Source: Aspidapion aeneum
Taxonomy: Eukaryota; Arthropoda; Insecta; Coleoptera; Brentidae
Assembly: GCA_963576565.1 (NCBI GenBank)
Contig: OY755038.1
Coordinates: 208,691,854 to 208,755,853, forward strand
Direction of reading: 5' to 3'
DNA: 64,000 nt
The number at the start of each line of letters is the position of its first letter. Within the stretch, counting starts at the first letter, position 1. The notes below the pieces were generated by a model. The model was not told the DNA's origin. It was given only the letters and a program-made list of their open reading frames with translations, and did not search any database. Shown in pieces: positions 55,941-64,000 of the stretch. The position numbers were made by a program, and so were the translations under genes.

Positions 55941-56531
55941 GGCGGCATTTACACGGGTCGATTTCTTAAAATCGCCCGTATAAATGGGAAATCGTCTGCG
56001 CCGCATGCGACTAGATCAAATCTGCCAAAAGTTGGGTGCCTCTCGACTTTTGCGGCGCGACCGTAGGTTGCATGCCGCGGGTGACTAAAATCGACCGTGT
56101 AAATGGTTAGGTGATTCGCAGCCGCATAGGTCATTTGCACACTTTTTTGTTGTGACAACAGTATTTCGTTGTTAAGGATGAACAAAAATAAAATAATTGA
56201 ATTTTTTGAGTGCTACAAAAAATATCCCTGCCTGTGGAATCCTAGAGCAGAAGAGTACAGAAACCAATTATTGCAGAACTTGTAAAAATTAAAATAAAAA
56301 ATTCAAGAACAACATATAATAGTTTTTTCAAGTAATTCTTCAATTATTGCTTCACTCACTATTTTAATTCCATGACGTAAAACACCGGTCTTGCAGAACA
56401 TTTTCAACAAAAATCACCTATTTCCTTGCGACTTTAGTCGCCCCGTGTAAACGGGGTAGCGATTCGACTTACCGCATGGCAAATCGAGGCGACTCGCCGC
56501 ACGGCCAAAATCGACCCGTGTAAATCCCGCT
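55941..56531 (+). mobile_element. PIF/Harbinger-like element with MADF remnant
   Basis: 591 bp, ends GGCGGCATTTACACGGGTCG and the mirror of AGCGGGATTTACACGGGTCG, flanked by TTA (55938-55940 and 56532-56534). Nested inside the hAT element. Confidence 0.8.
56178..56285 (+). pseudogene. MADF-domain N-terminus, truncated
   Basis: A 35-residue frame starting MNKNKIIEFFECYKKYPCLW and followed by NPRAEEYRNQLLQNL. This is the opening of a MADF (Myb/SANT-like) domain, the accessory DNA-binding protein carried by Harbinger-type elements. It is cut after about a third of the domain. No transposase remains. Confidence 0.6.
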
Positions 56532-56606
56532 TTAGCCCATATAAGCCTCATAAAAATTTATAATTTTTACTTAAATCATTATTAAGTAATTTTAATAAAA
56601 ATTTTG

Positions 56607-56753
56607 ATGAAAAACATTTTGGATTTAATTCAATATGAAGAAGAGGGTATTGTGGACGCAGATTCAGATGTTGATGCTTACTCAGACTCAGAAGCCGAAG
56701 ACTCAGGATCGGACTCGGAGGAAGATCTTCCTTTTAGGTTTTTTGCCAAATAA
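56607..56753 (+). pseudogene. Acidic C-terminal exon remnant in the hAT element
   Basis: A 48-residue frame, MKNILDLIQYEEEGIVDADS then a run of Asp/Ser/Glu and LPFRFFAK-stop. It lies near the right end of the hAT element on the plus strand and could be the end of its transposase. I do not recognise it as a specific domain. Confidence 0.35.
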
Positions 56754-57719
56754 TGTGTTTGTTTTTTGAAATGATAATTTAGTTTAATTTTTAATATTTT
56801 TGCACAATTATTTTGTTTAAAAACATGAAACTAACGTTATTTTTATATTATATGAAAATAAAAGTTATTTGATTTTGACTATTGACCCCACAAGAATGTA
56901 TAATTTGGTTAATTTACGTTTATTTGAGCTATTTGTGCTTCTATAAATATAATTTGTGGTTTCTCAATTTTTCCATTTTTTTCCAATTTTTCCAAGGTAT
57001 GTGAAAAAAACGATAAAAACCGAGGTTTTTTTCCAATTTTTCCGGTTTTTTTCCCAAGTGTTAAATCACTACTTTCAGATATGCTACAAAGCTGAAATTT
57101 GGCAGACTGATAGAAATTATGTCCAAACTCTTCTGAAAAATCCTAAAAGCCCAAAATTCTAATTTACTCCCCTCCCCTATACATGTAAGTTTATATAAAA
57201 GTTACATTGCCCACTTCCAGAAACACTAGAGAGCTGACCTTTGACAGACTGATAGAAAATATGAAAAAACTACATTTTAATTTGCTTTCCTCCCCTATAG
57301 ATGTAAAGTTATGTAAAAGTAACATTGCACAATTCCAGAAACGCTAGAGAGCTGAGCTTTAGAAGGAGGAACTATGATAAAACTATGAGAACAATTTAAA
57401 AAAAAAAATAAGTCATTCAAAGAATATACCGCATATTTTACTTAAATATTATCTAAATCCTTTAAAAAAGGGGTGAAATCATTACAAAAACATTTCATGT
57501 AAAGCCGGGAAAATGGTTCATTCATCAACCGTAAAAAGAATTGAGCAAAGTTAAAAAAAACATTTTCAAGCCAGTATGAACCTTTCATTTTAACATTTGT
57601 ATTGGATAACTTGTCTTTATATTTATCTAAATTCTTTTTTACGGAATACCATTTTAGCGTACTTGACTATTTTTTACATGAAATGTTTTGTTATGATATA
57701 ATCCTATTTTTTATACTAT

Positions 57720-58440
57720 TTGCCGCAAAATAGATATTAAAAGGGTCAGATTTTCAGAAATTATTTCCCATTGAAATATATTTAACACACACAAAAAAGT
57801 CAGAATAACTCGCCGAAATCATTTTGTTTTATTTGGTCCGGATGGATTGATGTTATTTATTCATCGTTTGGAATATACAAATTAAATTTTCAACATTCAG
57901 CACTTTTTAAAATATATGTGCAATGCGGGTTTAAATAGTTAAATGTGCGAGACTTTCGACAAAAACATCGCTTGTCCAAAATTATATCTTTATCAAAGAG
58001 TCTTAAAAATATGGAATAGATGATGAATGATGGAATGGTTAGTACCTTCAACATACAATAAATGTCGTAAGATATTGTTGATTATTGTGAAAAGACAAAA
58101 ATTTAAAATATAAAAAATAATTAAAATTCTTTTAATCTTTAACATAATTATCCTTTGAATTACAAAATTTTCTACTTTCCATTCCTGCTCAGGAAACCTT
58201 TTTTACGCTGGATTTTCAACTAGTATTAGCAACTTTTTGAACCGTCGCATTAGCTTGCTGGTGGTATGACTGTCTTTTGAAGGTTTTTGAAGAGTACATT
58301 TTAAGAGTGTTTTATGGGTAATGTGGGGTATTGGTTAAAAAATTATGGATTTGGAATAGACGGTTTCACAGTACATGAGTGATTCTGAAAGTAATTATTT
58401 GATCCCTTTTAATATATTTTTATAATTCCTTTGAATTTAC
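57720..58440. other. No gene seen
   Basis: AT-rich; no recognised feature. Confidence 0.4.
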
Positions 58441-58448
58441 AATAAGCT

Positions 58449-59363
58449 ATATGGATGATTCTACCAAAAGTGGGCTATATGGATCATTTTTGGTCATTGC
58501 CTTTAAATAACAGTACAGCACAGTAAATAATTTTGTTTTTTTAAATTTATGTAACTAATTAGGTGTAAGCTAAGAAACATTTATTTTCCCGAATTTTAGG
58601 AATTATTGCATAAAAATTCCAGAGGGATGAGTACCAGAGGATTGAGTTTTTTAATGGTTTTCCAATTTAAATCAAAATCTATTTAGACTACTTAACTTAA
58701 GTTTTATATAAACAAAGTTCCTATACTTATAATTTTAAAACAATCAAGAAAAAAAATATACTATTGATATCAGTAGAATATTTGCTTACCAGAGGAATGA
58801 TAATTGAAGCGTTCCTTTTTGATTTCTCCGAAAAAAACTAATTTTCTGCCGAAAATAAAAAGATCTATAACTTAAACCAAACTAAAGTTGACATTATCTG
58901 TCATAACTTGTCACCCTCACAAGTAAATTAGATATCCAGGGCCGTCTCTTTCTCTAGAGGTGGTATTCACAAATATTGTGTTATTAAAAATGGAGCATGC
59001 TTAAAATTGTAAAATTTTCCGGATAAGATGTAAATTCGGATTTTCAAAAATATGACTGCAAACTTAAGTTTTATCAATTTTTTGATAAATAGTTAAGACT
59101 TGGTTAAATATTATTTATTAGGATATTTTTTTCAATTTGAGTTTTTAATATTTGGTTTGGGACTACACCAGAGGAATGAGGTATTTAATTTGTAATAAAA
59201 AAATTATAAACTTGCAATTTTTTTAAAACATTAAACTCAAATGCTCCATAAAGAAAACATTTAGTTTTAAATCTTATAACTAAAACTATGCTTCATTTTC
59301 AGTCTGTGTTTGAAAAATAGGCATTCCCACTCCACAGCACCATTTTTGTAGAATCATCCATAT
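58449..59363. mobile_element. TIR element with ATATGGATGATTCTAC ends
   Basis: 915 bp. ATATGGATGATTCTACCAAAA at the left is mirrored by TTTTTGTAGAATCATCCATAT at the right. Flanked by AATAAGC on both sides (58441-58447, 59364-59370), consistent with a 7-8 bp duplication. Inside, CCAGAGGAATGA-type blocks recur near 58635, 58792 and 59169. No coding capacity. Confidence 0.7.
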
Positions 59364-59384
59364 AATAAGCACTGAAAATTGCTT

Positions 59385-59560
59385 CGGATGTAATTCAACA
59401 CTTCTTTGTTTACCTTATTTCAGTTGATGATGAGTCTTTTTAGACTCGAAACATGTCCGATATAAAACCTAAACAATAAAGACTTTAGTGGAAGACGTAG
59501 AGTTTTCTCTTTGTAAATATGGAATACTTTAATATTTAGAAAACTGAAATCAACTATATG
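59385..59560 (+). repeat. Penelope-like terminal repeat fragment
   Basis: A hammerhead-like motif followed by AACAATAAAGACTTTAGTGG, paralleling the AAATAAAGACAATGGAAG after the motif in the 18.5-kb copy. Confidence 0.5.
59424..59457 (+). ncRNA. Hammerhead-like motif, Penelope type
   Basis: TTGATGA, spacer T, stem GAGTC/GACTC, GAAAC, ATGTC. One change from CTGATGA. Confidence 0.5.
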
Positions 59561-59579
59561 GTCGTTATAATGTCAGATG

Positions 59580-59750
59580 TGTTTACCAGTTACCTAACAA
59601 AAGATCGAACAAAAAAAATCTTAAAAAATAAAAGATTGAGCGACAAAATCTCGAAAGGCAAAATCTTGAAAAACAAAAGGTCAAACGACAAAATCTTGAA
59701 ACTCAAAGGCTCGAATGACAAAATATCGGAGAAAGAAGAAACATTTTAAA
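59580..59750 (+). repeat. Degenerate short tandem repeat (CGAxxGACAAAATCTTGAAA-like)
   Basis: Several ~20-26 bp units of ACAAAATC.TGAAA... make a Lys-rich open frame that is probably not a gene. Short GGTTAGGTTAG runs follow at about 59780-59830. Confidence 0.55.
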
Positions 59751-60326
59751 AAGAAGGAGAAATTTAAACCTAAGCTCACCTGGTTAGGTTAGTAGCCAAA
59801 CCTGAACCGGTTAGGTTAGCATGCCAAAAAAAGGAAAGTTTATAATGTTATGTTAACCTAACCGTGTCGGATTAGAGTACTAACCAATAATTGTCGAGAT
59901 TTTGTTATTTGATTTTTTTTAATTGGTTAAATACGTTAGAGCATAAATATGGGGCAAATCCAGGCGTTAAACGCGAAGCTTGAAGCCAGGACCCCCATTT
60001 AATTGTTAATATTCCCTTTTCGGGTAGACATAATTTCAGTTACTGCGCATGCGTCACTTTTGGTGATTTTGGAACATACTCCATTTCGTCACTACTTTAT
60101 TTCAGTGGCGGCGCGTGGTAAAAAGCTTTGGGGGTGAACACCCAAAAGAAAAATTGCGGTGCAGGTGAAATTTTTTTTTGAGTGTCACGCCCAACTTTTT
60201 GGGCCATCGAGTGGGCCGTCATATCATATAATTTAGAGCAAATAATTAAAAAATAAGTTAGTTAGTTAGATATTAGTTACCTGTTATTATTGTTTTTATA
60301 AATAAATAATAAATGTATCATACCTA

Positions 60327-60396
60327 GTTTCTATTAGAGTCCCTGTATGTTGACATATTTCCAAATATGTCAACATACAGGGACTCTAGTTTCTAT
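60327..60396. mobile_element. 54-bp terminal-repeat-only insertion with 8-bp duplication
   Basis: 60335-60388 is a perfect palindrome: 26-base arms starting TAGAGTCCCTGTATGTTGAC around a CC spacer. GTTTCTAT flanks it exactly (60327-60334, 60389-60396). Arm ends equal those of the 31940-34025 element, also with an 8-bp duplication. Confidence 0.85.
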
Positions 60397-60444
60397 CTTT
60401 CACAAACACGTCTTGTATTGACAATGAAGGCGTCTGTACTTTTT

Positions 60445-60655
60445 TTAAATAAATTCTTTAATAACCAATTCATTGAACTTTGGAATTTCTTGAATCATTT
60501 TTTTCTCAATAGATAATATTGCTGGGGCAGTTCATCTATTCTCACCCATTGTGCTCCTAAGGAAAGTTTTAATTCTCTTTAGGGTAGAGAAACAACGTTC
60601 TGCTTCTGCGGTTGTCATAACCAAACGCCCACCCCGCGCCCGACTGACAATTTTA
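60445..60655 (-). pseudogene. hAT transposase dimerisation domain, truncated
   Basis: Leftward from 60655: VMTTAEAERCFSTLKRIKTF, then LRSTMGENR, a stop (60532-60534), APAILSIEKK and FNELVIKEFI-stop. This is the conserved C-terminal hAT dimerisation region (AEAERxFSxLKxIKTxxRxxM). Everything upstream is replaced by repeat E. Confidence 0.8.
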
Positions 60656-60885
60656 AGTTGTCCAAGCGCACTAATAATAGGTGCGCGGGAGCTCCTGTTC
60701 ATCTGCAACGGTAACCGTGGTCGCGGGGGTCATCACCGGGGTGCGGGCGGCATCGAGGGTAATTGTTGTAGAAGAGCACGGCCGAAGGAAGGCTCAGATT
60801 CTATGTACCGTAAAATTCTATTGGGACTTTTCGTCCTCTCTTTCTATATTTCCTAATTAGAATGCGACATAACTTCCACGGTGCA
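60650..60885 (-). repeat. Dispersed repeat E, copy 3
   Basis: Inverted relative to copy 1; contains GATGCCGCCCGCAC and AATGCGACATAAC blocks and ends at CACGGTGCA. Confidence 0.6.
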
Positions 60886-60889
60886 GAGA

Positions 60890-61480
60890 ATTTGGATCCA
60901 GTAACTAAAAGTAAAAAAAAACATAATTTTACACGAGAAAACACCGTAAAATGTAAATAAACAACAAATATGGCGGTCATCCACAGAGCAGCTGTGTCTC
61001 TACGTGATAAAACACATGCATGCGCACTTAAAAATTTGCGTCAGCGAATTTAAATTTGCCATTGTTTCCAAAGCAAGCTATGAGTGCTTCAATTTCGATT
61101 TTTTGAACATATATTTATGCTTTAACGAATTTAAATTTAAAAAAAAAATTAATTCAGGTGAGTTGTGTTCAGATTATATCATGTTGCTTTTTTTTATTTT
61201 TTGACACAGGAAGTTTCGCCATAAGTGTTTTAAAAATGGACTTTTTTTTAACAAAATAATTTTAATCTGTCTGCATATATTTGCATTAATATGCGTCCTT
61301 TGATTTGATTTCGTAAATTTTAAAAATAAAAAATATATTTTTCTAAAAATATATTTAACATACCTACATATATTTTTTTAAAATTCAAACAGCTTTCAGA
61401 ATTACAACAAATTTAATTTTGGTTATTTTATGAAATTACCTTGTAATCACCTACAAACCAAATTTATCATATAGAACTAG
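60890..61480. other. No gene seen
   Basis: AT-rich; no recognised feature. Confidence 0.4.
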
Positions 61481-61589
61481 CCCAGTCATATTAGGAGAAA
61501 AAAACCCTGGAACTTGGAAAAAATAGGTGCAAACTGGATTTTTGTATAATTATTCCTTAGAATCTGTGACACATTCTCCGCCAAATTGG

Positions 61590-61773
61590 AGGTGTCCGCT
61601 TATGAGAGAGAACTGCAAAATTTTAATATATAATTATTACCCACTTCCGCTGCTTGAGTTATTCCGATATTAAACTTTTCAGCGATCTTTCATGCTGATA
61701 GATGTTCCTTTACCGAAACGTTATCAACTTTCATTTTTTCCCGTAAACTAAGAAGTTTTTTACCAGGCGCCAT
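61590..61773 (-). pseudogene. pogo/Tigger-like transposase N-terminus
   Basis: From 61773 leftward: MAPGKKLLSLREKMKVDNVS, VKEHLSA, then a stop and KIAEKFNIGITQAAEV, the pipsqueak/CENP-B-type HTH at the start of Tigger transposases. CTCTCC..GCGGACAC-type blocks near 62110-62145 (ending CACTG) look like the matching terminal repeat. Only the first ~60 codons survive. Confidence 0.6.
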
Positions 61774-62404
61774 TTCAAAGAGGTCTAAAATTACTACCCA
61801 AGTGAACAATAAAAATAAAACAAAGCAGTCCCGCCAAATAGAATATGTTGTAAATACGACAGAAGTATTTATTTTTGCAGAGTGCGTTGTTGCCAACATA
61901 CTACATAATATTTATGCCCATGTCGTGCAGCGCTCCGTCCCGTTGTCGGAGGTTCGCGTCCGGTTAAGGGAGGTTTCACAATATTTTAACCAAAAAAAAA
62001 TTGTGAGCGTCCGGTTATTAGAGTGTCCGGTTATAGGAGTGAATTTTACATGTAAAGAAATAGGGAAAAGCTTCGTTCCAACAAATTTGTCCGTCTAAAG
62101 GAAGTGTCCGCTTAATAGAGGTGTCCGCAAGGAGAGATTTCACTGTATTACAAAGTATTAACAATTTAAAACAAGTTACCTACAGAGTGGAAAAAAATTA
62201 AAGAAAAAAAAATTTAACACATTTTTTAAAATGCTAGGTTAGGTTTTTTCCTTAATTTTGCTGTATAGACCAAATGATTTTGTGTATTTATTCACTCTTG
62301 AGTTTTTTTGAAAAAGTTATTAGTTTTTGATAAAATCACAAAAACTCATTTTTAGGCTCAAGGACAATTTTGGCGGAAAATATGTGGGGATGTGTCCCAG
62401 ATGC

Positions 62405-63045
62405 TAAAGCGGGGTCTACACATAACGTTTTGCCTGACGTTTTACTTGATCAGGTAAAACGGATCAGGCAAAACCTTTTGTGTAGACAATAAAACGTACG
62501 CTTTGCCTGAACTGAACAGGACTTAAGTCGGACCTGTTGAACTGGTCGGTAAAGGCTTTGCTTCCGGTAAAACGTTAGTTTTAGCGGCATTTCTTGTGGT
62601 AGTGCATACAATTTTAATTCCTTTGGAGTTTAACTTAGAAATTGGTATACGAACGTCCGACATTAGATAAGATAATTTTTTAGGAAATCAAACAGGTTGT
62701 TGTCTTCCTCCACTAATTTTTAATTTGTTTTAAGCAAACAGTCCCGACATATTTCGTAAGCAGAAACTTACATCTGTAGGGGACATTACCAAACTAAATC
62801 AGCACAACATTTTATAAAACTAGTTAAAAAACTATGTTTAGCTACTGAAACGGTTAAGTCATAGACATTTAAAACAAAAAACATTATTGACAAAAGCAGT
62901 GTTCCTCCATGGTGTATCAAAAACTGATCTAAAAACGTACGTTAAAACTATCAAGTGTGTACGTTAGTCTTTCAACCGTCATACTTGACCCTTTTGACTG
63001 ACAGGCAAGACGTAAGGTAAAATGTTATGTCTAGACCGGGCTTAA
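62405..63045. mobile_element. PIF/Harbinger-like MITE
   Basis: Ends AGCGGGGTCTACACATAACG (62408) and the mirror of AGCCCGGTCTAGACATAACA (ending 63042), flanked by TAA at 62405-62407 and 63043-63045. 635 bp, no coding capacity. Confidence 0.75.
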
Positions 63046-63321
63046 GGAATAATTATACAAAAATCCAGCTTGCACCTATTTTTTTCCAGGTGAATTCCTA
63101 ATATGACTGGGTTAAACGCAATTATGCCCAGTCAATTTCGCGAAATAATAAAACAATAAATCACCTATCAAAGCATACAATAATATTATAATAACAGTTT
63201 TTTTATTCATTGCATACCATTTAAATATAATAAATATTTAATATTATAACAATAACAATAAAATTTAACAAGCAAAGAAAAAAAAACATTAAATATCCTG
63301 GGGCACGGTAGTGCCCCGCCA

Positions 63322-64000
63322 AGTTCGCGCGGAAACTGCTGTACTATCTTTTCTTGAAACATTTCAGCCCAAATTTGACCTATCCAAAACTCTACTTCGG
63401 AATGAGCTAGGAAACTCAAATTGCACAGTCGTAGATCTTTATAGAGCTAACAATCCCTCCAAGTTTTATAGACTTCCATAAAGTAGTAAAGTAGTTACGA
63501 AATTTCAAAAAACGTCGAAATTGCCACTTACTCACTCACTCACTCATCTAATCACTCATGTATGGATCATCAAAATTCTACTGTACTTCCAGAAATGCTA
63601 CAAAGCTGAAATTTCGCACACTGATAGAAAATGTGACCAAACCCTTGGATAAAATCAAAAAACCCCAAAATTCTAATTCACTCCCCTCCCCCATACATGT
63701 AAAATTATGTAAAAGTAACATTGCCCACTTCCAGAGGCGTTAGAGAACTGAGCGTTGGTAGACTGATAGGAAATATGATAAAACTATAGGAAAAAATTTA
63801 AAAACTCCATTTGATTTGCTTCCCTTGCTTATAAATGTAAAAGTAACATTGCCCACTTCCAGAAACTCTAGAGAGCTGAGCTTTGGAAGGCCGATAGGAA
63901 CTATAATAAAACTATAAAAGAAAATTAAAAAATGCCAAATTTTAATTAACTTCACTCCCTATAAATGTAAAGTTATGTAAAAGTAAAATATTTCACTTCT
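63322..64000. repeat. Repeat family D, copy 3, runs off the window
   Basis: Head at 63322, CTCACTCACTCACTCAT near 63530, the uninterrupted GTACTTCCAGAAATGCTACA junction, then ~135-bp units to the window end. Confidence 0.75.

Larger units (their letters stand above)
55799..57071. mobile_element. hAT-like element with CTTTCAGA duplication
   Basis: 1273 bp, ends TAGGGATTTAAAATTT and the mirror of TAGTGATTTAACACTT, followed inward by GGAAAAAAACCGG-type blocks on both sides. The 8-bp CTTTCAGA flanks it (55791-55798, 57072-57079). Confidence 0.8.
55568..57710. repeat. Repeat family D, copy 2, split by a hAT element
   Basis: Head at 55568-55798 (ending ACTCACTCACTCATG and a CTACTGTACTTTCAGA block); continues at 57072 with GCTACAAAGCTGAAATTTGG, two or more ~135-bp units and the hairpin tail (57450-57710). 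Compare the unsplit copy at 63322. Confidence 0.75.
60103..60655 (-). mobile_element. 3' part of a hAT transposon
   Basis: The terminal sequence CAGTGGCGGCGCGTGG at 60103 has the form of hAT (ZMYM1-like group) ends. It is followed inward by untranslated sequence and the transposase C-terminus. The other end is missing. Confidence 0.65.
61481..63111. mobile_element. TIR element with CCCAGTCATATTAGGA ends
   Basis: 1631 bp. The left ~80 bp (CCCAGTCATATTAGGA to GGATTTTTGTATAATTATTCC) is mirrored at the right, ending TCCTAATATGACTGGG. It hosts a pogo-like remnant and a Harbinger-like MITE. The part at 62160-62400 resembles 22331-23280, suggesting relatives there. Confidence 0.7.

Noticed and set aside
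59558..59749. Lys-rich 63-residue frame as a gene
   Set aside because: It is the translation of a short degenerate tandem repeat.
59780..59875. TTAGG-type telomeric repeat
   Set aside because: Only two or three units of GGTTAGGTTAG occur at a time; no array.

Overview
This window is a transposon graveyard from an animal genome. I found no convincing host protein-coding gene. The base composition is strongly AT-rich. The element mix (BEL/Pao and Ty3/gypsy LTR retrotransposons, Penelope-like elements with GIY-YIG endonuclease, jockey-like and RTE-like non-LTR fragments, and pogo, hAT, PIF/Harbinger-like and P-element-like DNA transposons) and a TATA plus TCAGT initiator promoter point to an arthropod, probably an insect. 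The order cannot be fixed from sequence alone.

Layout. 1-400 holds two tandem monomers, each with a hammerhead-ribozyme-like motif (retrozyme-like). 480-2880 holds decayed non-LTR, P-element/THAP and Penelope fragments. 4321-18544 is one nested stack flanked by a 12-bp target duplication: a head-to-head Penelope pair, whose right arm is split by a pogo-like transposon (TA duplication), which is itself split by an intact BEL/Pao retrotransposon (CCTAT duplication, LTRs with no difference seen). 19.2-39.8 kb is a mosaic of MITEs, small tandem-unit repeats, reverse-transcriptase fragments, a 2.1-kb element with 8-bp target duplications, and a 1.5-kb fold-back repeat. 39826-44973 is a complete-ended but coding-defective Ty3/gypsy element. 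Its gag is missing; in that place is a 113-bp tandem array carrying a heat-shock-element consensus in every unit. 46.4-64 kb holds more fold-backs, three copies of one dispersed repeat family (one containing a hAT that contains a Harbinger-like element), and a third Penelope element inside a Harbinger-like MITE.

Only two loci look as if they could still express full proteins: the BEL/Pao polyprotein (8800-14226) and the pogo-like transposase (15319-17205). Everything else is broken, truncated or non-coding. The points most worth following up are the heat-shock-element array with an hsp70-like LTR promoter, the hammerhead motifs of at least three types, a 54-bp insertion that consists only of two terminal repeats, and an architecture shared by four otherwise unrelated repeat families: a short tag resembling ACCGATnnnnATGAAATTTGG followed by tandem units of about 110-140 bp.
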